DNA of 15,995 nt. It comes from an uncultured Fidelibacterota bacterium. GTDB taxonomy: Bacteria; Marinisomatota; Marinisomatia; Marinisomatales; UBA1611. The position numbers were made by a program, and so were the translations under genes. The stretch's first letter is position 1. Every line of letters begins with the position of its first letter. Shown piece by piece: positions 8,414-14,970 of the stretch. The notes under the pieces were generated by a model. That model was not told the DNA's origin and searched no databases. It saw only the letters and a list, made by a program, of their open reading frames with translations. The DNA lies in the NCBI GenBank assembly GCA_913043185.1, contig CAJWMI010000041.1, forward strand, positions 1 through 15,995, written 5' to 3'.

Positions 8414-9537
8414 TTGGTTAATTTTCCATGTAATATAATATTTGCAACCCTATCAAAAACTCCTGGACTCCCTAAATTGTTTCTCAATTTTTTATATTTT
8501 TTTATAGTTGTCTGTCTTTTGTTAGATGTGATATCAAGATAGGGGAATATTTTATTAATTATATTTTCTGCGGTCATTCTATGCTGTATTAACTCAGGAA
8601 TAATTTTCTTATTTGCAATCAGATTAACGATAGAAATATATTTTACTTTACCGAAAAATTTAAACAGAATCCAATTAACATATGACATCTTATAGCAAAC
8701 GACTGTTGGCAAATTTGCTAGTGCACATTCTAAAGTAGCAGTTCCTGAGGAACTTATTGCAGCGGTTCCATATTTCATTGCTGAGCGCATGGAAACTTCA
8801 ATTTTTATATGATCTGGGACTGGGTTTAGTTTTACATTATTATATTTCACAACCACAGTCTGCACGCTTGGCATTTTTTTATTCAACATAGACACTGTTT
8901 TTAAAAAAATAGGCCAGTGATAATCAATCTCCTGCTGCCTGCTTCCTGGTAGTAATACGATAATAGGACGGTCTTGTTTAAAATTATGTTTATTAAGAAA
9001 TTTTGTTTTATCATCTAAATCATAGTTTCTTTCAACAAAAGGGTGTCCAGCATAAAAAGTATCTAATCCCCTAGAGTTAAACCATTCTGCTTCAAAAGGG
9101 AAAATAGAAATAGATTGGTCTATTGTATTTTTCATCGTTTTTATTCTGCTTTCTTTCCATGCCCAGAGCTGAGGCAGGATAAAGTAAGTGATCGGTATCC
9201 TAAGTGATTTAATTTTTTTTGCTAATCGAAGGTTAAACCCAGGGTAGTCAACTAATATAATTCTATCTGGTTTGATATTTTTTATAGATGATACGGTACT
9301 TTGAAGAATATTTAATAACTTGGGGAGATGCTTAATTACCTCAATGAAGCCCATTACGGACAGATCATTAATATGGTGAATAATCTCAACACCAGATTCG
9401 GACATTTTATCTCCACCATTTCCAAAAAATTTTGTTTTTGGAGATATAACTTTTAAGGCTGAAACCAGTTTTGCAGCATGGATGTCGCCAGATGGTTCAC
9501 CTGCAACAATAAACACTTTATTCATTTTAAAGGTCAT
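8410..9537 (-). CDS. lpxB: Lipid-A-disaccharide synthase LpxB
   Basis: LpxB is a GT19 glycosyltransferase that condenses UDP-diacylglucosamine with lipid X at the membrane, giving the beta-1,6-linked lipid A disaccharide. The protein has 375 residues, close to the usual 380. Visible family motifs are VAGEPSGD at 11-18, GNGGDKM at 39-45, VMGFIEV at 61-67, DYPGFN at 97-102, the LPQLWAWK block at 121-128, AGHPF at 163-167, LLPGSRQQE at 195-203 and SSSGTATLECAL at 262-273. The ATG at 9537 overlaps the stop of the upstream methyltransferase gene as ATGA. A second Met at residue 5 would also give a good LpxB N-terminus, so the exact start is uncertain by four codons. It is the central gene of the operon, and the downstream DUF374 gene overlaps its TGA. 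Confidence 0.96.
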   Translation of the reverse strand: MTFKMNKVFIVAGEPSGDIHAAKLVSALKVISPKTKFFGNGGDKMSESGVEIIHHINDLSVMGFIEVIKHLPKLLNILQSTVSSIKNIKPDRIILVDYPGFNLRLAKKIKSLRIPITYFILPQLWAWKESRIKTMKNTIDQSISIFPFEAEWFNSRGLDTFYAGHPFVERNYDLDDKTKFLNKHNFKQDRPIIVLLPGSRQQEIDYHWPIFLKTVSMLNKKMPSVQTVVVKYNNVKLNPVPDHIKIEVSMRSAMKYGTAAISSSGTATLECALANLPTVVCYKMSYVNWILFKFFGKVKYISIVNLIANKKIIPELIQHRMTAENIINKIFPYLDITSNKRQTTIKKYKKLRNNLGSPGVFDRVANIILHGKLTN

Positions 9538-10166
9538 AGGCCAAGAAAATGAAGTATAGCCAACTGCCCCAAAAATAGAGCGAAAATGAAACTCACTATA
9601 GCGTTTTTATATATAACTATTATAGCAATAATAAAAATATTTTGTAGAGTTCTTTTTTCCGTTTTAAGGGTGCTAATTAAATTTTTTGGTTTTGTTTGAT
9701 TTCCGCCTTTCCATGGTGAGAATCTGGGAAAAAGTTTAGGAACATTTTCAAAATATAATTTATATTGATCCATAAATTTTATTTTTAGGGTTTCTTCTTC
9801 TAAAGATATTATAAGGTAGTATTGAAAAATAAAAAATATTGCCACAAGGGGAAGAATATGCCACATCCAAATCCCTCCAGCAAAAAACACTGTACCAATG
9901 TATATGATAACATTCCCACAGTATAAAGGATTTCTTGTTAAAGAATATGGGCCCGATGTGCACAAATATGGGGCACCAACATTTCTCGTTCTTGTTGCCC
10001 CGCCAGCATATCGAACAGCACTAATTCGTATTAGTTCCCCTGCTGCTATTAAGGCTAATCCAATCATTATATATGGTTGTGATGGTTCAGAATAATAAAT
10101 GATTAGTAATACAATTGGAATAGGTGTATAGCTGCGGTTTTTAAAAAAAAATTGTCGAAAGTCCAT
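9534..10166 (-). CDS. ICMT/PEMT-family membrane methyltransferase, candidate lipid A phosphate methyltransferase (LmtA-like)
   Basis: This 210-residue integral membrane protein belongs to the isoprenylcysteine carboxyl methyltransferase (Ste14)/phospholipid methyltransferase class, which uses S-adenosylmethionine. The signatures are SGPYSLTRNPLY at 71-82 and the cofactor-side EEETLKIKFMDQYKLY at 123-138, followed by a VPKLFPRF segment. Hydrophobic helices are at about 15-25, 33-50, 84-98, 102-120, 176-188 and 190-208; the last two are an extension beyond the core. Bacteria rarely have prenylated proteins, so many members have unknown substrates. One characterised bacterial relative is Leptospira LmtA, which methylates the lipid A 1-phosphate. 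Direct coupling to lpxB (ATGA) and to the upstream oxidoreductase (TAATG) makes a lipid A precursor the natural candidate substrate. The family call is firm and the substrate is inferred. Confidence 0.82.
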   Translation of the reverse strand: MDFRQFFFKNRSYTPIPIVLLIIYYSEPSQPYIMIGLALIAAGELIRISAVRYAGGATRTRNVGAPYLCTSGPYSLTRNPLYCGNVIIYIGTVFFAGGIWMWHILPLVAIFFIFQYYLIISLEEETLKIKFMDQYKLYFENVPKLFPRFSPWKGGNQTKPKNLISTLKTEKRTLQNIFIIAIIVIYKNAIVSFIFALFLGQLAILHFLGL

Positions 10167-11158
10167 TACTTTAAATCTTCAAGAATCATATTGTTTATGT
10201 TTATAACAACCTCTAGCGCATTTCGTGCCTCTACACCATTAACGATCGGTTTTTCTTCCCCTTTAATTGATCTTATAAAATTTTTTATTTCTAGGCCTAA
10301 CAAATCATGTTTTTCAACATCAGGTTTTTGATAGGCAATATGTTTGTCTGTATTATTTTGTGTGAATGGCTCTGTCTTTAGTACACCTGGGATCAGATTT
10401 GGATTATTGGTTATACTATATATCTCTGTTTGTTCTATAAGCAAGTCTATTGTTGTATATAGATTTTCTTGAAATAATTTTATTTTTCTCACCTTGTCTT
10501 TGGCAACTCTGCTTGATGTGATACTAGAAACTGTTCCATTATTAAACCGAATCCTTGCATGTGCAATATCAACTGAATCTGTAATGATAGAAACCCCACT
10601 AGCGTGAATACTTTTTACATCTGATTTTACTAGTGATAATAATATATCTATATCATGAATCATAAGATCTAAGACAACAGGGACATCGGTTCCTCTGACC
10701 GTATAAGGCGCTAGCCTTTGTATCTCAATAAATTTTGGATTTAGATCGTATTGTTCTAATACTCTTAGCGCAGGGTTTAGTCTTTCAATATGTCCAACTT
10801 GGATGATTTTATTTTTTGTTTCTGCTAGTGCGATTAAATCATCTGCCTGTTGAATTGTTTCTGAAATTGGTTTTTCAATAAAAACATGACAACTAAAGTC
10901 TTCTATCGCCATTTTTGCTACATTATAGTGTGACTCTGTCGGGGTAACCACGGAAATCCCATCACATATTTGCATCAGATCTGAAGGGTTATTATAGAAT
11001 TTAGTATTATACTGTTTTGCTATTTTTTCCCCTCTGCTAGAATCAGTATCATAAACGCCAACTAAGTTTGTACTATCTCCAAAATGATAGTGTTTGGCAT
11101 GATGCTGCCCTAGGTGTCCAACTCCAACTACGCCAATTTTTATTTTTTCAGATTTCAT
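10166..11158 (-). CDS. Gfo/Idh/MocA-family NAD(P) oxidoreductase, candidate GnnA
   Basis: This 330-residue cytoplasmic sugar oxidoreductase has the two-domain Gfo/Idh/MocA fold. The Rossmann loop is at 10-17 (VVGVGHLG), the nucleotide-ribose acidic residue is in VYDTDSS at 35-41, the EKP motif is at 95-97, GHIERLNPA is at 122-130, and the catalytic-type DLMIHDID (D164, H168, D171) is in the second domain. It is the first gene of the lipid A operon, after a 151-base intergenic region. In Acidithiobacillus and Leptospira a member of this family, GnnA, oxidises the 3-OH of UDP-GlcNAc; GnnB then aminates it to UDP-GlcNAc3N, which yields amide-linked lipid A chains. That role fits the context, but no GnnB-type aminotransferase is in the window. 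Other Gfo/Idh proteins also occur near lpx genes, so the gene symbol is withheld. Confidence 0.85.
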   Translation of the reverse strand: MKSEKIKIGVVGVGHLGQHHAKHYHFGDSTNLVGVYDTDSSRGEKIAKQYNTKFYNNPSDLMQICDGISVVTPTESHYNVAKMAIEDFSCHVFIEKPISETIQQADDLIALAETKNKIIQVGHIERLNPALRVLEQYDLNPKFIEIQRLAPYTVRGTDVPVVLDLMIHDIDILLSLVKSDVKSIHASGVSIITDSVDIAHARIRFNNGTVSSITSSRVAKDKVRKIKLFQENLYTTIDLLIEQTEIYSITNNPNLIPGVLKTEPFTQNNTDKHIAYQKPDVEKHDLLGLEIKNFIRSIKGEEKPIVNGVEARNALEVVININNMILEDLK

Positions 11159-11234
11159 ATATTGTCAAATTATCTGCATGCTTTAATGCATAAAATTGTT
11201 GATATAATTGTGAAATCCCCATAAAAATTATTTA

Positions 11235-11263
11235 TTGAAAAAAACTTGCATTTAGCGTCTAAA
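11235..11263 (+). promoter_or_regulatory. Candidate sigma-70-type promoter for the YDEE-tail membrane protein
   Basis: TTGAAA at 11235-11240 (5 of 6 to the -35 consensus) and TCTAAA at 11258-11263 (4 of 6 to the -10) are separated by 17 bases, about 46 bases before the ATG at 11310. It is the best-spaced pair in this divergent intergenic region. AT-rich DNA makes chance matches common. Confidence 0.4.
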
Positions 11264-11298
11264 TAAATCAATTTTAGGAGTAATTCGTAGGTAAAATC

Positions 11299-11302
11299 GG
11301 AG
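11299..11302 (+). promoter_or_regulatory. Ribosome binding site GGAG
   Basis: GGAG lies seven bases before the ATG at 11310 and fixes that start. It is one of the clearer Shine-Dalgarno matches in the window; several neighbouring genes lack one. Confidence 0.6.
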
Positions 11303-11309
11303 TTTCGTT

Positions 11310-11936
11310 ATGAATAGCGACATAAAATCCGGGGTAGGGTTTATTATACCGTTAGGGGCCGTAATTGGTTTTTTTACTGCTCTTTTCCTCGGTGAACATC
11401 TGTTAAGTATATGCATTGCTATTGCAGGCATATTGGTATGGTTTTTATATATGGTGATAATGGAATCATCACCGCCTTCAAACCTAGGCAACCTGATAAT
11501 GTTTTTTGGTATACTGCTGTCGATTGGTGTATTTATGGGGTTTGGAGTAACACAGAATATGTGGGGAGGAATTGAGTTTGCCTCTGAAGGATCCCTTTTT
11601 GCATTGGTCGTGTTCTTCTTTTCTATTTTAACAGGGATGCTTTTCCGAAATCAGCCATTTGTCCAGCCAGCTGGGTCAAGGAATAATCTTTCCGATCAGG
11701 AAAAAGAGTGGATAGAAAATGCTCTAAAAGAGAAAAATATAAATTCAGATATTAATGATTCAAAAGTTATTGTTGTAAAACAGGAAAATAATAGTAAAGA
11801 GCAGGAATCCCCTGTAAAAGAACCTAATCCTGAAAATACACAATATAATAATCCTTATGTATATGCTTATCCTCCAGAATATTATTATGACGAGGAATAT
11901 GATGAGGAATATGACGAAGAGTACGACGAGGAATAA
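11310..11936 (+). CDS. Four-helix membrane protein with acidic YDEE-repeat C-terminal tail
   Basis: This 208-residue protein belongs to no family I recognise. Four hydrophobic segments are visible at about 8-28, 31-51, 60-82 and 93-111. A long hydrophilic, probably cytoplasmic or periplasmic tail follows: a charged stretch containing a DQEKEWIENALKEK helix (about 129-142), then Asn/Pro/Glu-rich sequence, then a Tyr-rich segment ending in four perfect YDEE units at the very C-terminus. It is a single gene with its own Shine-Dalgarno (GGAG, seven bases before ATG), divergent from the lipid A operon and convergent with ychF. The low-complexity tail may bind cations or partner proteins, but nothing in the sequence proves it. 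Confident as a gene; function unknown. Confidence 0.78.
   Translation: MNSDIKSGVGFIIPLGAVIGFFTALFLGEHLLSICIAIAGILVWFLYMVIMESSPPSNLGNLIMFFGILLSIGVFMGFGVTQNMWGGIEFASEGSLFALVVFFFSILTGMLFRNQPFVQPAGSRNNLSDQEKEWIENALKEKNINSDINDSKVIVVKQENNSKEQESPVKEPNPENTQYNNPYVYAYPPEYYYDEEYDEEYDEEYDEE
11886..11933 (+). repeat. Four tandem 12-bp units encoding YDEE
   Basis: Four consecutive 12-base units each encode Tyr-Asp-Glu-Glu and run up to the TAA stop. The units differ only at third positions (GAC/GAT, GAG/GAA, TAT/TAC), so the protein repeat is exact while the DNA has drifted silently. That drift suggests the repeat is not brand new and that the amino-acid pattern is kept. Confidence 0.85.
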
Positions 11937-11938
11937 TC

Positions 11939-11975
11939 AAATTTTAATGATAGTATTTATCTAGACATTAAATTT
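11939..11975. terminator. AT-rich inverted repeat between convergent genes, possible bidirectional terminator
   Basis: The arm at 11939-11949 pairs with 11966-11975 over ten bases with one bulged T, around a loop of about 16 bases. It straddles the ychF stop and follows the stop of the YDEE-tail gene. The stem is almost all A/T and no strong T-tract follows on either strand, so terminator activity is doubtful. Confidence 0.25.
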
Positions 11976-13064
11976 AAAAAATATACAGTCCCCATCCTTC
12001 ACCACATATTCTTTTCCCTCGGTCTTTGCTAAGCCTAGTTCATACAAAGCATTTTCAGAACCGTGCTCAATGAGGTCACTGTAGCTAAAAACCTCAGCCT
12101 TAATAAACCCTCTTTCAAAGTCACTATGTATAACGCCCGCAGATTGTTTTGCAGTGGCTCCAATTGGAACTGTCCAGGCCCTTACTTCTTTTGGCCCCCC
12201 TGTGAAAAAAGTGTGAAGACCTAGAAGATCAAAACTTGCTCGTACCATTTTATTTAGGCCCGATTCGTTTAGATTATATTCTTTCAAAAAAATTTCTTCC
12301 TCTTCTGGTGACAATGATGATATTTCTTGTTCGATAGAGGCACAAAATTTTATAAGGGTACTACCTTTTGATTTAGCATAATTATTTAACGAATTCACAT
12401 GTTCATTTTCTACATTATTGACAATATCAGTTTCACTTACGTTTGCAACGTATAGTATTGGTTTATTGGTTAATAAATGTAATGATTTAATAGTTTTTAT
12501 TTCTTCAGGGCTTTCTATGCCAATAGTATTTGCCCAAAATCCATCTCCACAGTGTTCAATTAACTTTTCAATTATTTCTATATCATGTAATAATTTTTTA
12601 TCGCCGCTTTTAGCTTGGCGCTTAGTTTTTTCATACTTTCTTTCTAGCGTTTCAAGATCAGTTAATAACAACTCAGTCTCTATTATTTCCACATCTCTTA
12701 AAGGATTAATATCCCCATTAACATGAACAACATTGGGGTCTTCAAAGCATCTAATAATATGAATAATTGCAGAAGTCTGTCTTATTTGTCCTAAAAACTG
12801 ATTTCCTAACCCCTCACCTTTGTTAGCTCCTTCTACTAAGCCAGCTATATCAATAAATTCAACAGTAGCAGGGGTCAGTTTTTTGGGGTTAAATATATCC
12901 TTTAGTTTTTCTAGTCGATTGTCAGGAAGGTGTACAATCCCAACATGTGGGTCTATAGTACAAAAAGGGAAATTTTCTGCTGGCACACTTGACCTTGTTA
13001 ATGCATTAAAAAGAGTGGACTTCCCAACATTTGGGAGCCCAACGATACCACACTGTAAAGACAT
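11961..13064 (-). CDS. ychF: YchF/OLA1-family P-loop ATPase
   Basis: YchF is a conserved TRAFAC-class P-loop protein that associates with ribosomes and stress responses and prefers ATP to GTP. The 367-residue protein is full length (typical 363). The P-loop is GLPNVGKST at 9-17 and G3 is DIAGLVEGA at 72-80, followed by the family-typical NKGEGLGNQFL. The G4 position is NVSE at 208-211, the NxxE form that replaces NKxD and explains the ATP preference. A coiled-coil insert covers about 130-175, and the C-terminal TGS domain begins at about 280 and contains the RAWTVPIGATAKQSAGVIHSD core. The ATG directly follows the fabA TAA with no spacer, so it is very likely cotranscribed with fabA, an unusual pairing with no obvious functional link. 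Confidence 0.96.
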   Translation of the reverse strand: MSLQCGIVGLPNVGKSTLFNALTRSSVPAENFPFCTIDPHVGIVHLPDNRLEKLKDIFNPKKLTPATVEFIDIAGLVEGANKGEGLGNQFLGQIRQTSAIIHIIRCFEDPNVVHVNGDINPLRDVEIIETELLLTDLETLERKYEKTKRQAKSGDKKLLHDIEIIEKLIEHCGDGFWANTIGIESPEEIKTIKSLHLLTNKPILYVANVSETDIVNNVENEHVNSLNNYAKSKGSTLIKFCASIEQEISSLSPEEEEIFLKEYNLNESGLNKMVRASFDLLGLHTFFTGGPKEVRAWTVPIGATAKQSAGVIHSDFERGFIKAEVFSYSDLIEHGSENALYELGLAKTEGKEYVVKDGDCIFFKFNV

Positions 13065-13610
13065 TTAAAAAGAATCTAAGGACGGATCTTTTCCAAAGTC
13101 GTATACCAAGTTATCAAATATGCCAACCTGAAGATTTTTAGCTGTATATATTTTTTTGTCATCAGCATACATTTCGCCATCGGCCCATATCATAGATTTA
13201 GACTTTGTAACTAATTTTTTTATATCGATTTTGTAAACAACCTTGTCATGATAGGGTCTTACTTGCCCTCGAAATTTTAAATCACCAACACCTAGTGCTC
13301 GACCTTTTCCTTTTGCGCCGCTCCAAGTAAGAAAAAAACCTACTAATTGCCACATGCCATCAAGCCCCAAACACCCTGGCATAACGGGATCGCCTTTAAA
13401 GTGACAATGAAAAAACCATAACTCATCGGTAATATCTAGTTCGGCAATAATTGAGCCTTTATCATAAGCTCCGCCATTATTTTTTATATTTAATACTCTA
13501 TCAATCATCAGCATCGGCTCTAGAGGAAGTTTTGCATTTTCTTGACCGAACATATCTCCTTTTGCCATCGATAATAATTCTTCTTTATTGTAGGTATTTT
13601 TTAGTTCCAT
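13065..13610 (-). CDS. fabA: 3-hydroxydecanoyl-ACP dehydratase/isomerase FabA
   Basis: FabA dehydrates 3-hydroxydecanoyl-ACP to trans-2-decenoyl-ACP and can isomerise it to cis-3-decenoyl-ACP, the entry to anaerobic unsaturated fatty acid synthesis. The protein has 181 residues (E. coli 172). It is strikingly similar to the proteobacterial enzyme: LWFFHCHFKGDPVMPGCLGLD at 64-84 holds the catalytic His70 and Asp84, and Cys80 is also kept. MWQLVGF, GKGRALGVG and the C-terminal YTAKNLQVG are classic. The N-terminal YNKEELLSMAKGDMFG matches the E. coli start, supporting ATG 13610; an AGGATAGG tract just upstream is a plausible ribosome site. ychF follows without spacing, and an enoyl-ACP-reductase-like gene is divergent. 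FabB, the usual FabA partner, is not in the window. Confidence 0.95.
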   Translation of the reverse strand: MELKNTYNKEELLSMAKGDMFGQENAKLPLEPMLMIDRVLNIKNNGGAYDKGSIIAELDITDELWFFHCHFKGDPVMPGCLGLDGMWQLVGFFLTWSGAKGKGRALGVGDLKFRGQVRPYHDKVVYKIDIKKLVTKSKSMIWADGEMYADDKKIYTAKNLQVGIFDNLVYDFGKDPSLDSF

Positions 13611-13697
13611 ATAGTCCTATCCTCATTATTAGGTTAGTTTTTGATCAAATAAATTATTACGAATTAGTGAATTAAACATTTGAATCTATTTAGTTTT

Positions 13698-13703
13698 TAT
13701 AAT
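13698..13703 (+). promoter_or_regulatory. TATAAT, possible -10 box of the FabI-like gene
   Basis: A perfect TATAAT lies 13 bases before the ATG at 13717. The nearest -35-like box, TTGAAT at 13680-13685, is only 12 bases away, too close for a standard sigma-70 promoter. If used, transcription would begin at about 13710. That leaves almost no leader for ATG 13717, but about 28 bases for the in-frame ATG at 13738. Confidence 0.3.
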
Positions 13704-13716
13704 TCAGGTAAATTAG

Positions 13717-14520
13717 ATGGGAAATAATGGAGGGAATATGTGTAATTGGGCTTTAATTCTTGGTGCCTCTACCGGGCACGGTGGAGCCACAGCCATAAGT
13801 TTAGCAGAAAAAGGCTATGGAATTATAGGGTTTCATTTTGATCGAGGAGAAACCAAAAAAGAAGCAGAAAAAACAATTTCTAAGGTAAGAGAATTAAACG
13901 GTGGCAGGTGCCATTATTGGAACACGAATGCGACATCGGAAGAAACGATGGAAAAGTATATTCCACAAATAAAAGAAATTATTGGTGATGACCATCTAAA
14001 ACTATTATTACACTCAATAGCATTTGGGACCACGACTAATTTTTTTGGTGACAAACCAGTTACACAGCGTCAGATGGATATGACAGTACATGTAATGGGG
14101 AATTCAATATTATACTGGTCTCAAAAATTATTAGATGAAAAATTAATTGGTAGAGGGTCAAGAATATTAGGCCTTACCAGCGAAGGTAATTATCTTGCAA
14201 TGGAGGGTTATGGGCCAGTGAGTGTAGCGAAGGTTGCTATGGAGGCTATAATTAGGCAAATAGGTTGGGAGCTAGGAGAGCTAGGAATAACTGCTAATGC
14301 TATACAAGCGGGGATTACACCTACGCGAGCTCTTACCAAAATAACCGACCGATGGGAAACTTGGGTTGAAAGCACAAAAAAAAGAAATCCTATGAGAAGA
14401 ACGACAACACCACAAGATGTTGCTAATACCGTCAAAATGTTACTAGAGCCCGAAGCAGATTTTATTAATTGTTCTATAATATATTGTGATGGCGGGGAGC
14501 ATCGATCTGGTTCATTTTGA
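13717..14520 (+). CDS. FabI-like enoyl-ACP reductase (short-chain dehydrogenase family)
   Basis: This NAD(P)H-dependent enzyme probably reduces trans-2-enoyl-ACP in the last step of fatty acid elongation. The 267 residues form a Rossmann-fold SDR. The nucleotide loop is GASTGHG at 16-22, HSIAF at 99-103 matches the FabI HSIGF segment, and the active-site Y165-x6-K172 is preceded by TSEG at 154-157 and a second Tyr at 159. NAIQAGITPTRALTKI matches the FabI substrate-binding loop, and MRRTTTPQDVANTVKMLL and IYCDGG are the usual C-terminal elements. The two tyrosines are 6 apart, against 10 in E. coli FabI (Y146/Y156), so this is a divergent FabI or FabL-type enzyme. The start is uncertain: ATG 13738 lies four bases after GGAGG and gives a 260-residue protein, while ATG 13717 has an AGG upstream. 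It is divergent from fabA, consistent with a shared pathway. Confidence 0.85.
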   Translation: MGNNGGNMCNWALILGASTGHGGATAISLAEKGYGIIGFHFDRGETKKEAEKTISKVRELNGGRCHYWNTNATSEETMEKYIPQIKEIIGDDHLKLLLHSIAFGTTTNFFGDKPVTQRQMDMTVHVMGNSILYWSQKLLDEKLIGRGSRILGLTSEGNYLAMEGYGPVSVAKVAMEAIIRQIGWELGELGITANAIQAGITPTRALTKITDRWETWVESTKKRNPMRRTTTPQDVANTVKMLLEPEADFINCSIIYCDGGEHRSGSF

Positions 14521-14524
14521 TAAT

Positions 14525-14563
14525 ACCCAATGTAAATAATTAGGCATTAGGTCAATTTTTTTT
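14525..14563 (+). terminator. Possible rho-independent terminator of the FabI-like gene
   Basis: An eight-base stem, ACCCAATG at 14525-14532 with CATTAGGT at 14545-14552 (one C-A mismatch), encloses a 12-base loop. It is followed after three bases by a run of eight T at 14556-14563. It sits five bases after the stop of the FabI-like gene and overlaps the end of the convergent lipoprotein gene. The stem is weak, so the call is tentative. Confidence 0.4.
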
Positions 14564-14929
14564 ATGTAGATCCAATTTTTCTTTTATTAATTCTACTAGC
14601 TCATGTGTGTCAGGAGAGGGAGATAAATCAAAACTATTTTTTGCCTCTATTAAAGCATATTCCCACCAGCCTTTTTTTGTATATGATAGTGCTAGCTTAA
14701 AATGTGCGGTGCCAAGAATCTTAAATTGTCCTCTATCTAACTTACTATGGTCCGGTGGAAGCAATCTACTCACCTCACGAAACTCTGTAATTGCTTCATC
14801 GACAAGACCTTTTTGTAAGTACCAGTTCCCCAGCTCCAAGTGACTCTCTGGGTCTTTTTCGCAGGCAATGCAAAACAATGCAACTAGCATCATTATTAAT
14901 TGTTTTGTATGATGTTTATATAATTTCAT
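14552..14929 (-). CDS. TPR-containing lipoprotein
   Basis: This small exported protein has 125 residues from ATG 14929. The signal peptide is MKLYKHHTKQ plus a hydrophobic core, ending in FCIAC, a near-lipobox whose Cys (residue 23) would be lipidated. Tetratricopeptide-type helices follow: SHLELGNWYLQKGLVDEAITEF and, further on, GTAHFKLALSYTKKGWWEYALIEAKNSFDLSP show the Leu/Gly/Tyr/Ala/Pro spacing of TPR units. This suggests a periplasmic or outer-membrane scaffold; the partner is unknown. A TTG at 14974 overlapping the MFS stop (TTGA) would add 15 residues and spoil the signal peptide, so ATG 14929 is preferred. It lies downstream of the MFS gene and is probably cotranscribed. The lipobox is imperfect, with Cys at -3. 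Confidence 0.75.
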   Translation of the reverse strand: MKLYKHHTKQLIMMLVALFCIACEKDPESHLELGNWYLQKGLVDEAITEFREVSRLLPPDHSKLDRGQFKILGTAHFKLALSYTKKGWWEYALIEAKNSFDLSPSPDTHELVELIKEKLDLHKKN

Positions 14930-14970
14930 AATTATATATGTATGAATATTGATGTTGATCCGCTCTAAAA

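Larger units (their letters stand above)
6727..11158 (-). other. Five-gene lipid A / envelope operon with overlapping junctions
   Basis: Five minus-strand genes run in the order Gfo/Idh/MocA oxidoreductase, ICMT-family methyltransferase, lpxB, DUF374 acyltransferase, lpxK. The junctions are TAATG (one base shared), ATGA (four shared), TTGA (four shared, TTG start) and a 26-base overlap. Such coupling strongly implies one transcript with translational coupling. The promoter should lie in 11159-11309. I see only a weak -10-like GATAAT close to the first gene, with no good -35. The lpxK end meets the stop of the convergent surface-protein gene with no room for a separate terminator. Confidence 0.85.

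Noticed and set aside
9898..10095. Plus-strand open frame opposite the ICMT-family gene
   Set aside because: It is antisense to the conserved methyltransferase signature and has no ribosome site or recognisable domain.
11175..11190. TGCAT...ATGCA inverted repeat as an operator upstream of the lipid A operon
   Set aside because: The arms are five bases only, with a six-base loop and no well-placed promoter next to them; expected by chance in AT-rich DNA.
12418..12726. Plus-strand open frame of about 100 codons within ychF
   Set aside because: It is fully antisense to the well-conserved YchF coding sequence, whose family motifs are intact; the Ser/Ile-rich translation is typical of a shadow frame.
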